A DNA stretch of 64,000 nt. Source: Chloroflexota bacterium. GTDB lineage: Bacteria; Chloroflexota; UBA6077; JACCZL01. The stretch covers positions 7,501-71,500 of the forward strand of contig JADLFM010000152.1 of the NCBI GenBank assembly GCA_020845495.1. The letters are read 5' to 3'. Position numbers and translations under genes: made by a program. Positions 41,896-52,462 of this stretch are shown here, in pieces; positions within the stretch are counted from its first letter, which is position 1; every line of letters starts with the position of its first letter. Below the pieces are notes generated by a model, which was not told the origin of the DNA, did no database searches, and saw only the letters and a list, made by a program, of their open reading frames with translations.

Positions 41896-43113
41896 TCAGG
41901 GGAAGGCGCGCTGGGTCCACTCCATCGCGGCGACGTTCTCGCCGGCAACCCACATCTCCCAGTGCAGATGCGGGCCGGTGGACAGGCCGGTGCTGCCAAC
42001 CTTGGCGAACGGCTGACCCCGCTCAACGACCTGGCCAAGCTGCACGTCGACGGCTGAGAGATGCCCGTACACTGTGAAGACCCCAAGCCCATGATCCAAC
42101 ACGACCACTCGGCCACGCAGCTTCACCTCGTCGATCTTCACCACCCGGCCCCGCGCCGGGGCCACGACCGGCCGGCCGGCCGGCGCCGCGATGTCGACGC
42201 CGCCGTGATGCCCCACAATCGGGCCGCCGTTGTACGAGCGCATGGTGCCGAATTCGGTGATGATCTGCCCGCTGAGCGGCTGGAGGAAGCGGCCATCCCA
42301 GAGTTTCTGGGGCGTGAACTGCTGGTAGGTCGGAAGCAGGTAGCGGTCCTCTTCGTTGCGGACGCCGATGCTCAGCAGCGGCAGCATGCTCGCCTCGACC
42401 TCGACAGCATCATGGTCGAAGTCACCGGATTGCACCTCGACCGGCTCCTGCCGTTCGGCGTGGTTTCCGGCTGGATCGGTACCATCCACGACGACGTTCG
42501 ACGTCGTCAGCGGCGCATCCGGCCCGATTCCGATGATGGCCCAGCCGAACCCATCGCCAACCTGCACGTCGAGCGGTCGGTCGCCCAGGCGAGCCTCGAC
42601 ACTCGCCGGCTCGTTCGTTTGAATCCGCAAGAGCCAGGTATGTCCCTGCTTGACGCGCTGTGGCTCAGGGTCCAGTGATAACTGCGGCGGCGTGTTGTCG
42701 GACTTCAGAGCGGCGGTCATCGTGGTACGGTTGTGTCGCAACGATAGATCTTCAACGGTGACCGACACCTGATGCTGTCCATCCGGTAACGTCGACGTAT
42801 CGACGAGGAGCGGTTCGGCAAGCGCAAGCGGGCGGCCATCGACCTGCGCATCGACGAGTCTCACTCGGCCCGACGGCGCGAGGCGCGCTGCGATGCCGAC
42901 CGTCCCACGCACTGTGGACGGCGGCGCCTCCAGCGTCACGACGGGCGGCTTCGACTCGGTCAGCCACCAGACGGCGTACTCTCCGGCGCCAGTAACCCAG
43001 AGCACCCCGCCAATCACGATCGACAGGGCCAGCGCGCCAAGGAGAGCGGGGAGGACTACTTTCGAGCGGGATTGTCGCCCAGCTCGGTCTCGTCGTCCAG
43101 GCCGATCCCCCAC
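41896..43113 (-). CDS. Membrane-anchored M23 family metallopeptidase
   Basis: A 405-residue protein: basic N-terminus, one membrane helix (VVLPALLGALALSIVIGGVLWV), two Ig-like segments (residues 55-220) and a C-terminal LytM/M23 domain. Zinc ligands are visible: HHGGVDIAAPAG (H and D of HxxxD) and GPHLHWEM (HxH). An active endopeptidase that trims peptidoglycan cross-links is therefore expected. GTG at 43113 has GGAG five bases upstream and overlaps the end of the AsnC-type gene by 58 bases on the same strand, in another frame. The extracellular placement fits a cell-wall remodelling role. Confidence 0.88.
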   Translation of the reverse strand: MGDRPGRRDRAGRQSRSKVVLPALLGALALSIVIGGVLWVTGAGEYAVWWLTESKPPVVTLEAPPSTVRGTVGIAARLAPSGRVRLVDAQVDGRPLALAEPLLVDTSTLPDGQHQVSVTVEDLSLRHNRTTMTAALKSDNTPPQLSLDPEPQRVKQGHTWLLRIQTNEPASVEARLGDRPLDVQVGDGFGWAIIGIGPDAPLTTSNVVVDGTDPAGNHAERQEPVEVQSGDFDHDAVEVEASMLPLLSIGVRNEEDRYLLPTYQQFTPQKLWDGRFLQPLSGQIITEFGTMRSYNGGPIVGHHGGVDIAAPAGRPVVAPARGRVVKIDEVKLRGRVVVLDHGLGVFTVYGHLSAVDVQLGQVVERGQPFAKVGSTGLSTGPHLHWEMWVAGENVAAMEWTQRAFP

Positions 43114-43379
43114 ATTCGCTCCAGATCACGCCGAGAGTAGCACTGGAAGGCCATCAGCGTGGTGGTGTTGGTGATCCCGGGCACCCGCGCCAGACGTGAT
43201 GGCACGACTTCGGCCATCTGGTCGTACTCGCGCACGCGCACGATGGCGACCAGGTCATAGGCGCCAGCAACCGAGTACACCTCGCTGACCTCTGGCACCT
43301 CCAGGAGGGCCTCGGCAGTCTCCGAGATTCGGCCACGCTCAGTATTGATCAGGACAACCGCGGCGATCACGGCCGCCAT
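43056..43379 (-). CDS. Lrp/AsnC-type RAM-domain protein (no DNA-binding domain)
   Basis: A 107-residue protein consisting almost only of the AsnC/Lrp ligand-binding RAM domain: AAVVLINTERGRISETAEALLEVPEVSEVYSVAGAYDLVAIVRVREYDQMAEVVPSRLARVPGITNTTTLMAFQCYSRRDLERMWGIG. The N-terminal helix-turn-helix of full Lrp regulators is missing, as in stand-alone RAM proteins that bind amino acids or act as enhancer partners. ATG at 43379 has a G-run ten bases upstream. Its end overlaps the M23 peptidase start. Confidence 0.86.
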   Translation of the reverse strand: MAAVIAAVVLINTERGRISETAEALLEVPEVSEVYSVAGAYDLVAIVRVREYDQMAEVVPSRLARVPGITNTTTLMAFQCYSRRDLERMWGIGLDDETELGDNPARK

Positions 43380-43554
43380 TGTAGCATGGCCCCCCCGTAC
43401 GCCGCTCAGACGATCAACTCCGGCCCGCCCATCCACCGTCTCGGTGCCGCCCCCAGTGTCTCGTGGCGTCCGCTCCATGCAGTTGTGGGCCGCGAGTCGA
43501 AGCCTGCCCTGCTGTTTGCGGCACAATGCTGCTACTAGCCCGGGGAGCGTGCGA

Positions 43555-44316
43555 ATGTTCCAACCGCGTCCGCTGATCGGTATCTCGGCTGGCCTCCAGA
43601 CGACCAGAGACGGCCGTACCTACGTCCACTTGCCCGAGAGCTACGCGCGCGCGGTGGGCACGGCCGGTGGCGCGCCGGTCCTGATCCCGCCACTGGACGA
43701 GCCGGACGCCCTCGAACGGATCGTCGGCAGGCTCGATGGGCTGCTCTTTCCCGGTGGCAAGGACGTCGAACCGGCGCTGTACGGCGAAGCGCGGCATCCG
43801 AAGGTCAACCTCGTTGATGGGCCGCTGGATGCGCTCGAGATGACGTTGGCAAGCCTCGCGGTGCAGATGAGGTTGCCAACACTCGGCATCTGCCGGGGCC
43901 AGCAAGCGCTCAACGTCGCGCTCGGCGGCACGCTCTTTCAGGATCTCCCGACCGAGCCGTCGCTGGGCGGTGTGCCTCATCCCCAGAGCGCAGCGGGCGA
44001 GCGGGCGGACCTGGCGCACGCGATTCGGGTAGCCTCAGACTCGCGCCTGGCCAGCATTCTCGGCGCGACCGACCTCGGGGTCAACAGCTTTCACCATCAG
44101 GCGGTCCGGAGGCTGGGACGAGGGTTGAAGGCCGTCGCCTGGGCAGCGGACGGCGTCGTTGAGGGGTTGGAGAGCGAGGAGCATCCGTGGCTCTTCTGCG
44201 TGCAGTTCCACCCCGAAGACCTGATCGACGACCACCCACCGAGCCGCCGCCTGTTCGCGGCCTTCGTCGAGGCGTGCGCGTCGGGCGCTCGGGACCGTAC
44301 TGCCGCCGCACGCTGA
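43555..44316 (+). CDS. Class I glutamine amidotransferase-like hydrolase, peptidase C26 (PuuD-like)
   Basis: A 253-residue gamma-glutamyl-GABA hydrolase-like protein. The nucleophile motif GICRGQQ (Cys) and the later QFHPED (His, Glu) form the GATase triad; PLIGISAG at the start and LLFPGGKDVEPALYGE are PuuD family blocks. Members remove glutamate from gamma-glutamyl compounds, for example in putrescine breakdown. No other putrescine gene is nearby, so the substrate is open. ATG at 43555 follows GGGGAG. It is divergent from the AsnC-type gene, with 175 bases between. Confidence 0.88.
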   Translation: MFQPRPLIGISAGLQTTRDGRTYVHLPESYARAVGTAGGAPVLIPPLDEPDALERIVGRLDGLLFPGGKDVEPALYGEARHPKVNLVDGPLDALEMTLASLAVQMRLPTLGICRGQQALNVALGGTLFQDLPTEPSLGGVPHPQSAAGERADLAHAIRVASDSRLASILGATDLGVNSFHHQAVRRLGRGLKAVAWAADGVVEGLESEEHPWLFCVQFHPEDLIDDHPPSRRLFAAFVEACASGARDRTAAAR

Positions 44317-44467
44317 CACCCAGCGCATCGCGATCCTTCCGGGCTGTCGGACGATGCCTCACCCGGCTACAGTTGCTTTCACGGGGCGCCCGGGGCAGGC
44401 GGCAGTCCCCCAACAGGCGATGACTCGCGATCGTCTATGCTTTCGAGGTCGCTACCCTTCAGCGAGG

Positions 44468-44495
44468 TTGCCGACCAGTGGGATGGACTTACCAT
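44468..44495 (+). promoter_or_regulatory. Possible promoter of sucAB
   Basis: TTGCCG at 44468-44473 and TACCAT at 44490-44495, spaced 16 bases, about 48 bases before the sucA start. The -10 is a poor match, so this is tentative. Confidence 0.3.
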
Positions 44496-44542
44496 AAAGG
44501 CAAGCACCTGACGCGCCAATCTCTTCGTGGGGGCAGCAGCGC

Positions 44543-47353
44543 ATGACCGGACTCGAGGACTTCTTCGGCCCCAATGCCGGCTACGTCGCCGATCTGCTCG
44601 ACCGATATCAGCAGAACCCGGCGTCGCTCGATCCGGCCATCCGCGCGCAGCTTGACTCCTGGTCTGTAGGCGCAGCGCCTGTCGCGGTCACAGCCGCGCC
44701 GGGGCACCCGCCGGTCGGCGATCTCGACGTGTCGGCAGCAGCGGCGACCGCCGCGCTCGCACAGGCAATCCGGCTGTTTGGCCATCTCAGCGCCCGCCTT
44801 GACCCGCTCGAGTCACTTCCGCCCGGCGATCCCCAACTTGACGCGGCGACTCACGGTGTCAGCCCGGATCTCCTGGAGCGGTTGCCGGCTCGAGCCGTCG
44901 GCGGGCCAGTCGGACGAACCTCGCGGAGCGCCGCCGACGCCATCGCGCGTCTGCGCAGCCTCTACTCCGGGTCGAGTGGCTATGAGTTCGCACACGTGCA
45001 GAATCCGGAGGAGCGTGGCTGGCTCCAGGAGGCGATCGAGGTCGGGCGGTACTTGCCGCCTCACGATCCGGTCGACGAGCGCGGCTTGCTGGATCGCTTG
45101 ACCGAGGTGTCGTCCTTCGAGCGCTTCTTACAGCGTGCCTACCCTGGCCAGACCCGCTTCTCGGTCGAGGGCGTCGGAATGATGATCCCGATGCTCGATG
45201 AGTTGATCGCTCGCGCGGCCCGCACCGGGACGCGCTCGATCCTGCTCGGGATGGCTCACCGCGGACGCCTCAACGTACTGGCCCACGTCCTGGGCAAGCC
45301 CTATGACGAGGTGCTGGCCGAGTTCGAGGGCCGGGGCCGGGCGCTCCGCACGCGGCCGAACGATATGACCGAGGGTGGCTGGGCCGGCGACGTCAAGTAC
45401 CACGCCGGCGGGCGCCAGGACTACGAGGCCGGGGCGGTCGCGGTGGTGATGGTTCCGAACCCCTCGCACCTGGAGTCTGTCAACCCGGTGGTTGTCGGGA
45501 TGTCGCGGGCAGCCGAGGAACTCCGCCACGAGCCAGGTCCACCCACCCAGGACGTGGACGCCTCACTGGCGGTGCTGATTCACGGCGATGCTTCCTTCAT
45601 GGGGCAGGGGGTGGTGGCCGAGACCCTCAACCTGTCGAACGTGCCGGGCTTCGAGACCGGCGGCACGATCCACCTGATCGCCAATAACCAGTTGGGCTTC
45701 ACGACGCTGCCCCGTGAAGACCGCTCGACGCTCTACGCCAGCGACCTTGCCAAGGGTTTCGAGATCCCCGTCGTGCACGTCAATGCGCAGGATCCGATCG
45801 CCTGCCTCGCGGCCGTCCGGCTGGCGGTGGCGTACCGCGCCCGCTTCCAGAAGGACTTCCTGATCGACCTGATCGGCTATCGCCGCTGGGGCCACAACGA
45901 GGGCGACGAACCGTCGTTCACCCAGCCGGCGATGTACCAGAAGATCGCCACGCTTCCGACCGTCCGCGAGCATTTCGCTGAGGATCTGGTGGCGCGCGGC
46001 ATCGTCAGGCGAGGTGAGCCAGAGGCGCTTCTCAAGGCTGGGCTGGATGAGTTCCAGCGGATTCGCGAGGGTGTGCTGGCGCGAGGCGTCGAGATCGCGC
46101 CGCCGCCGCGCTTCGCGGTGAACGATCCGACGACCAATGGCGCAGTGACGGAGGGCGACGCAACGGCCCTCTCATACGACTGCTTGCGTGAACTGAACGC
46201 GGCCCTGCTGCGGTTGCCAGAGGGCTTTACCCTGAACCCAAAGCTCGAGCGAGCGGTACAGCGCCGCCGCGCGGCCTTCGAGTCGCCGGACGCGCCGATC
46301 GACTGGGGACACGCCGAGACGCTGGCATTTGCGACGATTCTGCGGGCCGGCACGCCGGTCCGCCTGACCGGGCAGGACGTCGTGCGCGGGACGTTCAGCC
46401 AGCGCCACCTGACGTTCTACGACGCGAAGACCGGCGCACCATTTACGCCACTCGAGGCGCTGCCCCAGGCACGCGCCGCGTTCGACGTACGCAACAGCCC
46501 CCTGTCCGAGAACGCCGTCCTCGGCTTCGAGTACGGCTACAGCGTCCAGGCGCCCGACACCCTGGTGCTCTGGGAGGCGCAATACGGCGACTTCGCCAAT
46601 GGCGCCCAGGTGATCGTCGACGAGTTCGTGGTCTCGGGGTATGCCAAGTGGGGCATGGAGACCGGCCTGGTGCTCCTGCTCCCGCACGCCTGGGAAGGAC
46701 AGGGGCCGGACCACTCGAGCGGCCGTCTGGAACGGTTTCTCCACCTGAGCGCCGAGGACAACATCCGGGTCGCCAACTGTACGACCGCTGCCCAATACTT
46801 CCACCTGCTTCGGCGGCAGGCCGCCAGCCTCGGACGGCGGCCCCGGCCGCTTGTCGTCATGGCGCCGAAGAGCCTGCTGCGGCATCCGCTCGCCGCTGCC
46901 CACGCCAGTGAGCTCGTGAACGGGACGTTCCAGCCGGTACTGGACGATCCTCGCTCCCAGGGCCGGCGCAGCACGGTACGACGGGTGGTCCTGTGTAGCG
47001 GGAAGATCTGGGCCGACGTGGAGAGCGACGAGCGCCGTGCTGCTGACGACGGGTTGGCCGTGATTCGGATCGAGGAGTTGTACCCGTTCCCATCTGGGCA
47101 AATTGCGACGATCGTCGCCGGCTACCCCAACGCCGAGGAGATCATCTGGCTTCAGGAGGAGCCACAGAACATGGGCGCCTGGACGTTCGTCGAGCCGCGC
47201 CTGCGCGAGACACTGGGCCTGAACCGGGCGCCGCGCTACGTCGGCCGGCCGCCGATGGCGAGCCCCGCCGAAGGCTGGTCGGACGCCCACGCCGCGGAGC
47301 AGCGACGGATCATCGAGACGATCCTGGAGGGAGTGGTCAGCCATGCCGGTTGA
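44543..47353 (+). CDS. sucA: 2-oxoglutarate dehydrogenase E1 component
   Basis: A 936-residue thiamine-diphosphate enzyme that decarboxylates 2-oxoglutarate in the TCA cycle. The N-terminus [20 protein letters not shown] is the usual E1o start; [49 protein letters not shown] ... NNQLGFTT (ThDP GDG-NN motif), [18 protein letters not shown] and [24 protein letters not shown] are diagnostic. No fused lipoyl or acyltransferase domain is present, so it is the simple E1 form. ATG at 44543. It overlaps sucB by 11 bases, so the two are co-translated. An E3 gene is not in the window. Confidence 0.95.
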   Translation: MTGLEDFFGPNAGYVADLLDRYQQNPASLDPAIRAQLDSWSVGAAPVAVTAAPGHPPVGDLDVSAAAATAALAQAIRLFGHLSARLDPLESLPPGDPQLDAATHGVSPDLLERLPARAVGGPVGRTSRSAADAIARLRSLYSGSSGYEFAHVQNPEERGWLQEAIEVGRYLPPHDPVDERGLLDRLTEVSSFERFLQRAYPGQTRFSVEGVGMMIPMLDELIARAARTGTRSILLGMAHRGRLNVLAHVLGKPYDEVLAEFEGRGRALRTRPNDMTEGGWAGDVKYHAGGRQDYEAGAVAVVMVPNPSHLESVNPVVVGMSRAAEELRHEPGPPTQDVDASLAVLIHGDASFMGQGVVAETLNLSNVPGFETGGTIHLIANNQLGFTTLPREDRSTLYASDLAKGFEIPVVHVNAQDPIACLAAVRLAVAYRARFQKDFLIDLIGYRRWGHNEGDEPSFTQPAMYQKIATLPTVREHFAEDLVARGIVRRGEPEALLKAGLDEFQRIREGVLARGVEIAPPPRFAVNDPTTNGAVTEGDATALSYDCLRELNAALLRLPEGFTLNPKLERAVQRRRAAFESPDAPIDWGHAETLAFATILRAGTPVRLTGQDVVRGTFSQRHLTFYDAKTGAPFTPLEALPQARAAFDVRNSPLSENAVLGFEYGYSVQAPDTLVLWEAQYGDFANGAQVIVDEFVVSGYAKWGMETGLVLLLPHAWEGQGPDHSSGRLERFLHLSAEDNIRVANCTTAAQYFHLLRRQAASLGRRPRPLVVMAPKSLLRHPLAAAHASELVNGTFQPVLDDPRSQGRRSTVRRVVLCSGKIWADVESDERRAADDGLAVIRIEELYPFPSGQIATIVAGYPNAEEIIWLQEEPQNMGAWTFVEPRLRETLGLNRAPRYVGRPPMASPAEGWSDAHAAEQRRIIETILEGVVSHAG

Positions 47354-48647
47354 GGTTCGCGTGCCGGTCCTTGGGGAGTCGGTGACGGAGGCGACCGTCG
47401 CGACCTGGTTGAAGCACGAGGGGGACGTCGTCGAGGCCGGCGAGCCGCTCGTCGAGCTCGAGACGGACAAGGTCAACGTGGACGTGGCCGCGGAGCGCTC
47501 GGGCAAGCTCGTGCAGATCACGCACGGCCCAGGCGAGACCGTCCACCCGGGCGACGTGCTCGCGATGGTTGACGAGACGATCGGCCAGTCCGGCGACGGT
47601 CTGGCGCCGGCGGGCCAGGTCCACGCCCAGGCCACGGGCTCAGCTCCAGAGAATCCGGTGGCGTCGGGCTCGCCAGGGCCGGCCAGCACGCTGCCAGCCC
47701 CACCGTCCGCGCCGCCCACCACCACTCCCAGCAGTGAGCTCGTCGACCGGCCGCACGCCTCGCCTGTCGCGCGGCGGATGGCCGACGAGCACGGTCTGGA
47801 CCTGAGCCGGATCGCCGGCAGCGGCACGGCCGGACGGGTGACGCGCGAGGATGTCGAGCAGTACCTGGGCCGGCAAGCTGTGGCTGTCCAGGCCCAGCAG
47901 CCGACACCGGCTGCACCCTCGCCGCCCGTCACCCGCCCGGCCGACGCGCGCGGTGAGGAACGGGTGCGGATGTCGCGCCGCCGCCAGACCATCGCGATGC
48001 GGCTCCTCGAAGCCCAACGCACGGCCGCGATGCTCACGACCTTCAACGAAGTCGACATGACGAACGTCATGGCGCTGCGGCGCGAGCGGCGAGAGGAGTT
48101 CCAGAAGCGCCACGGCATCGGCCTTGGATACATGTCGTTCTTCACCAAGGCGTCCGTGGCAGCGCTGCGGGCGTTCCCAAGGATGAACGCCGAGATTCAG
48201 GGCGACGAGATCGTCCTCAAGAAGTACTACGACATCGGCATCGCCGTCGGAGCCGCCGAGGGGCTGGTCGTACCGGTCGTCCGGGACGCCGATCGCAAGA
48301 GCTTCGCACAGATCGAGCGCGAGATCACGCAGCTTGCGGAGAAGGCCCGTACCAACACGCTGACGCTCGACGACCTCCGCGGCGGCACCTTCACCATCAC
48401 CAACGGGGGGGTCTTCGGCTCACTGCTCTCGACGCCAATCCTGAGCCCGCCACAGGTCGGTATTCTCGGGATGCACAAGATCGAGCAGCGGCCGGTCGTG
48501 GTTGACGGCGCAATCGTTGCCCGCCCGATGATGTACCTGGCGCTCTCGTACGACCACCGGCTGGTAGACGGCCAGGAAGCGGTGCAGTTCCTGGTACGGA
48601 TCAAAGAGCTGATCGACGACCCAACCGCGCTGCTACTCGACTCGTGA
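47343..48647 (+). CDS. sucB: 2-oxoglutarate dehydrogenase E2 (dihydrolipoyl succinyltransferase)
   Basis: A 434-residue E2 acyltransferase. One lipoyl domain with the modified Lys43 in ETDKVNV; a Pro/Ala-rich linker; a peripheral-subunit-binding domain ([35 protein letters not shown], residues 139-176); a second linker; and the catalytic domain ending [23 protein letters not shown], with His-x-x-x-Asp catalysis. The catalytic domain matches succinyl- rather than acetyl-transferases ([32 protein letters not shown]). ATG at 47343 overlaps sucA. Forms the core of the complex with SucA. Confidence 0.94.
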   Translation: MPVEVRVPVLGESVTEATVATWLKHEGDVVEAGEPLVELETDKVNVDVAAERSGKLVQITHGPGETVHPGDVLAMVDETIGQSGDGLAPAGQVHAQATGSAPENPVASGSPGPASTLPAPPSAPPTTTPSSELVDRPHASPVARRMADEHGLDLSRIAGSGTAGRVTREDVEQYLGRQAVAVQAQQPTPAAPSPPVTRPADARGEERVRMSRRRQTIAMRLLEAQRTAAMLTTFNEVDMTNVMALRRERREEFQKRHGIGLGYMSFFTKASVAALRAFPRMNAEIQGDEIVLKKYYDIGIAVGAAEGLVVPVVRDADRKSFAQIEREITQLAEKARTNTLTLDDLRGGTFTITNGGVFGSLLSTPILSPPQVGILGMHKIEQRPVVVDGAIVARPMMYLALSYDHRLVDGQEAVQFLVRIKELIDDPTALLLDS

Positions 48648-48786
48648 TCCGTACGCGAGAATTCAGAGTACGCGAGAATCCAGGTGGGGACAGGGTGGCC
48701 TGGCTGTCAGGGGTCGATGGGCGGAGCACTGCCACGCCGCGTGAGACGGCCATCACGCGACGATAGGGGACGGCGAGGAGGACGAG

Positions 48787-49497
48787 ATGGTGACAATCCT
48801 GCTGGCGCACGGGGCCTGGTCGGGCGGATGGTCGTGGGCGAACATGCGCTCGCGGATGCGCGAGCGCGGCCACGAGTTTCTCACCCCGACCTACACCGGC
48901 CTCGGTGAGCGAGCGCACCTCGCCCGACCGGACGTCACACTCGACACCCACATTCAGGACGTCCTCGGCGTGCTCGAGTTCGAGGATCTGCGGGATGTGC
49001 TGTTGCTCGGTCACAGCTACGGCGGCATGGTGGCGACGGGTGTCGCGGACCGGGCACGCAACCGCATCGCCAAGCTCGTGTATCTGGACGCCTTCGTCCC
49101 GCGCGACGGCCAGTCGCTGATGGATCTGTTGCCCGGCGACGGGCGGGCGCGGATGGAAGCGGCGGCGCAGGAGGTCGGCGAGGGATGGCGCATCCCGTCG
49201 ATGCCCCCGCCGCCCGATACGCCCGCTACTTACGTCGAGTGGTCGACGTCCCGTCGCTTGATGCAGCCCATCGAGACGTTCCGCCAGCCAATTCGGCTCT
49301 CGGGCGACGACGTACGACTGCCCCGCACCTACATCTATTGCCAGCGCAGCAGCCCCAGCGACACGTTCGGCCAGTTTGCCCGGTGGGCGCAAAGCGAGCC
49401 GGGCTGGCGTTACCTGGAGATCGACTCCAGTCACAGCCCGCACGTGACAGCACCGGACACCCTCGCGAACATGCTGGCCGAGATCGCGTCGTCCTGA
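48787..49497 (+). CDS. Small alpha/beta hydrolase (methyl-esterase/hydroxynitrile lyase-like)
   Basis: A 236-residue hydrolase beginning directly with the first strand, ILLAHGAWSGGWSW (oxyanion hole), then TYTGLGERAHL, the nucleophile elbow GHSYGG, a PRTYIYCQRS acid-strand and a C-terminal SSHSPHVT histidine block. This is the compact layout of plant-type salicylate/methyl esterases and bacterial relatives. ATG at 48787 follows GAGGAGGACGAG. It stands after sucAB with 139 bases between and before a convergent cyclase gene. The substrate is unknown. Confidence 0.87.
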   Translation: MVTILLAHGAWSGGWSWANMRSRMRERGHEFLTPTYTGLGERAHLARPDVTLDTHIQDVLGVLEFEDLRDVLLLGHSYGGMVATGVADRARNRIAKLVYLDAFVPRDGQSLMDLLPGDGRARMEAAAQEVGEGWRIPSMPPPPDTPATYVEWSTSRRLMQPIETFRQPIRLSGDDVRLPRTYIYCQRSSPSDTFGQFARWAQSEPGWRYLEIDSSHSPHVTAPDTLANMLAEIASS

Positions 49498-49671
49498 TCA
49501 ACCCGCGACCATTCCCTACCCAATCAGGAGGGGCAAGTTTACGCGCAGCCAGCGGGGATGCACACACACTCCGCGCTGACGCCGCGAGCCACTCGCCGGT
49601 GCATCATCCTCCTGGCCGCGATCCTCGCCGGCTGGGGGTGCTCCGACCACCAGCGCTCGGGACCGTCCGGG

Positions 49672-51750
49672 TCAAAGTTTGGCCGGCTGCAAGTAGACGC
49701 CATCCCACCCGTCGAGGGGTGGCGCTTCGACGAGTGCTTCGGCGCGGCGCGCCATAACGTCGGCGGCAAGGTCATCTGGCTGGAGCGTCAGCACGAGACG
49801 GAACGCCTCGGCGGCCTCGACGAAGCGGCGGTCGAGGTAGTGGGCGAGCCCCTGCTCGTAGGTGTCACGCGCATCGAGGACCCGTCGCTCGACCTGCCCG
49901 CGCTCGCCGAGCAGTTCGTGGATCAGGGTAGGGCCGTCGCGCCCGGCCACGGCCACCCGGTCCACGGTACGCCACTCGAACAGGTCGCCGGTCTCCTCGC
50001 GCACCTCGCCGCTTGCCAACACCCACGTGCCGTAGAGTTTGTTCAACGCCTCGAGGCGGCTCGCGAGGTTCACCGCGTCGCCAAGCACCGTGTACTCGAA
50101 GCGCTCAGGCGTCCCGATATTTCCGACGAGCACGCCCCCGACGTGAAGGCCGATCCGGGCGCGGAGCGGTGGACGGCCGCGCGCAAGCCAGTTGACGCGG
50201 AGCTCGTCGAGGCGCGCCTGCGAGCGCAGCGCCGCTCGACAGGCATGCTCGGCATGAGCGGACACCTCCAGCGGCGCATTGAACAGGGCGAGGATGCCAT
50301 CGCCGATGAACTTGTCGATGACACCTAGTTCGGCCCGTACTGTGGCGGTCATCTCCGACAGGTACTCGCCAAGGTGATCGACCAGTTCTCCCGGCGGCAT
50401 CCGCTCGCTGATTCGCGTGAAGCCTTCGATGTCGGAGAAGAGGACCGTCAACCGCCGATGCTGGCCGCCGAGCCGAGCCTCTTGACCGCTGGCGAGGAGG
50501 CTCCGCACGAGCTCGGCCGGGACATACCGGCCGAAGGACCGTAGGCCGGCCTTCATCCGATCCACTGAGTCGCTCACCACGGCGATCTCGGTGATGAACG
50601 AGCTCGGTGAGTCCTCGGCCCCGATCTCGAACCGTCCCACCCGCTGCAAATCGCGGGCGATCGCGTCGAGCGGCCTGGCCACCCGGTGCGCCACCAGCAG
50701 ACCGAGCATGGCGGCGATGGCGAGGAAGATCAGGCCGAGCATGACCGCATTTCGCTGGTTCTCGGCGACGACGGCATACTCCTCGGCGGTCGGCAGCACG
50801 ACCCCGATGATCCAGCCCGGGCGGTTTGGCGCGTCGAACGCCTGGAAGGTCGCCAGGTAGGACGTCCCGGCCACGCTGACGGCGATCGTCATTGGCGCTT
50901 CGGTTGGGATGGCTGAGACGCCGCCAGGCACCGCCGCCAGCGCTGCCGCCGCCAATGCCGTTGACCGGTCTGTCGGCCACTGGCTGGACGCGGCCACCAT
51001 CTTTCCGCTCCGAGACAGTAGCAGCAGTTGTGTATCGTGGCCGGGCGCGGTGCCGGCGATTTCCGTGAGGAAGCGCGTCACATCGTCGAGGAAGAAATCG
51101 GCCGTGACGACGCCGAGCGGCTCACCCGAACGGTCAGAGCGCACGGCGAGCGCGGCGGTGATGCCCATCCGGCCCTCGTTGAACTCGAACGGCTCGGTCC
51201 AGACGATGGCGTCGGCGGCGGTTGCCGCCTGGTACCAGGGCCGCTCACGCGGATCGTACCCCGAGGGCAGATCTCGCGCGAACGGCAGCAGCAGATCCGA
51301 GGGGGTCACCTCGTATTCGGTCGGACGGCCACCGTCGACGACCGGATCCGAACGGTTCAGGACGACTGCCCCGTCATCACGCCGCCACGCACCGATGAAG
51401 CGCCCGCTCGCCTGGTGTGAGAAGCTCAGCCACCCGACGGTTCGAGCGAGCCGCAACTGATCGATGAGGTAGCTCTGGATGGCGATCTGATCGTCGGTCT
51501 GCAACAGGTTGCGCTCGAATCGACGTTGGGCGTCCACGAGGAACGGCAAGGCCGGATCCAGGTAGGCATCGAGCCGGCTCTCGACCGCCAGCACAGCCAC
51601 CCGGTACACGCGGGCCTGAAGCTCGTCCACCACGCGGCTGGCACTGAAGTGCGCGGCGGTCGCGAATGACGCGGCCGTGAGCACCAGCAAGCCGAGCAAC
51701 ATGGATACCAGCGTCACCCGCAGCGAGAGACGCCCGCGACGGACCGGCAT
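49672..51750 (-). CDS. Transmembrane class III adenylate cyclase with Cache sensor and TPR-like tail
   Basis: A 692-residue receptor cyclase. Two membrane helices (about 12-33 and 335-355) flank an extracellular double-Cache sensor (VTADFFLDDVTRFL at its core). Then come a HAMP-like linker and a cyclase domain with metal-binding Asp440 (LFSDIEGFT) and Asp484, adenine-selecting Lys480 (VIDKFIGD) and Asp558 (VLGDAVNLASR), and transition-state Asn561 and Arg565. All catalytic residues are present, and the Lys/Asp pair predicts ATP, not GTP. A TPR-like repeat closes the protein. ATG at 51750, with GGAGG eleven bases upstream, is preferred over ATG at 51831. It should make cAMP in response to an extracellular small ligand. 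Confidence 0.9.
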   Translation of the reverse strand: MPVRRGRLSLRVTLVSMLLGLLVLTAASFATAAHFSASRVVDELQARVYRVAVLAVESRLDAYLDPALPFLVDAQRRFERNLLQTDDQIAIQSYLIDQLRLARTVGWLSFSHQASGRFIGAWRRDDGAVVLNRSDPVVDGGRPTEYEVTPSDLLLPFARDLPSGYDPRERPWYQAATAADAIVWTEPFEFNEGRMGITAALAVRSDRSGEPLGVVTADFFLDDVTRFLTEIAGTAPGHDTQLLLLSRSGKMVAASSQWPTDRSTALAAAALAAVPGGVSAIPTEAPMTIAVSVAGTSYLATFQAFDAPNRPGWIIGVVLPTAEEYAVVAENQRNAVMLGLIFLAIAAMLGLLVAHRVARPLDAIARDLQRVGRFEIGAEDSPSSFITEIAVVSDSVDRMKAGLRSFGRYVPAELVRSLLASGQEARLGGQHRRLTVLFSDIEGFTRISERMPPGELVDHLGEYLSEMTATVRAELGVIDKFIGDGILALFNAPLEVSAHAEHACRAALRSQARLDELRVNWLARGRPPLRARIGLHVGGVLVGNIGTPERFEYTVLGDAVNLASRLEALNKLYGTWVLASGEVREETGDLFEWRTVDRVAVAGRDGPTLIHELLGERGQVERRVLDARDTYEQGLAHYLDRRFVEAAEAFRLVLTLQPDDLAADVMARRAEALVEAPPLDGWDGVYLQPAKL

Positions 51751-52254
51751 CGCGCCAAGAGCCTCCGTCAGATCGAACGACCAGGCGGCGCAAAGCTCCA
51801 CATCATCCTCGCCCCTGGCGCCGGCGAGCATTCCGGTGCGGGTTGCATGGTAGTCGAACGAGACCGGTCATGGGAAACCAGGCCAGACCACCGGACCCAG
51901 CCGCTACCGCGCCACGCTGGCACGGCAACTGCTACCGAAGTCCCGTACATCCCGCGGTGAAGGGGGCTAGCGGCAGCCAACACCATCGATCCAATCCAGG
52001 TTCAGAAACGCCTCACGCGCATCGACCATTCGGCCTCGAACGTGCAGGCCGTGGGAAAGGCAGGCGACGAGGGCACGGACCGGAGCGTCATGCACATCCT
52101 GACTCGGATGTCAGCGGCCGGCTCCATAAGTCAGACGCCGTCTCCGACACGGTCGGCTAGGTCAAGTGACCGACGATGTACCCGTGAGCCGGTGGTGCGC
52201 CGGCAGAGTACCAGCACGCACCAACAGACCAACACAGTACCGGGAGGTACCACT
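51751..52254. other. Intergenic region without a supported gene
   Basis: About 500 bases between the divergent cyclase and the small cysteine-motif gene. Frames here lack recognisable products and good ribosome sites. It must hold the promoters for both neighbours. A GGGAGGT site at its right end belongs to the 52255 gene. Confidence 0.4.
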
Positions 52255-52431
52255 ATGTGCATGACGTGTGGATGCGGCGATCTCAACTACCGGCCCTCAC
52301 CTGGCGACATCACGCTCGACGACGTCAAGAAGGCCGCCGCAAACCACGATCTGACTGTCGAGACTGTTGGCAAGAACATGGCCGAGGCGTTCGCGCAGGT
52401 GAAGGCGAAGGGCTCGATCGGGACCCGCTAG
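52255..52431 (+). CDS. Small cysteine-motif protein, 58 residues
   Basis: Starts MCMTCGCGDLNYRPSP: a CxxCxC cluster at the extreme N-terminus that could bind a metal or be redox active, followed by an amphipathic helix-rich remainder (DDVKKAAANHDLTVETVGKNMAEAFAQVKAKG). GGGAGGT is seven bases upstream of ATG 52255, and a perfect 16-bp hairpin terminator follows at 52463, so it is an independent small transcript. I know no function for it. The upstream continuation of the frame has no start with a site. Confidence 0.75.
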   Translation: MCMTCGCGDLNYRPSPGDITLDDVKKAAANHDLTVETVGKNMAEAFAQVKAKGSIGTR

Positions 52432-52462
52432 CCGCGTCTCAACGTGAGCCTGGCAGACACCG

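Noticed and set aside
46172..48148. 658-codon open frame antisense to sucA and sucB
   Set aside because: Crosses two real genes on the other strand, low-complexity composition, no start site.
49558..50328. Frame starting with a lipoprotein-like signal (MHTHSALTPRATRRCIILLAAILAG)
   Set aside because: After the first 38 codons it is antisense to the conserved cyclase domain; the signal-like start is probably chance.
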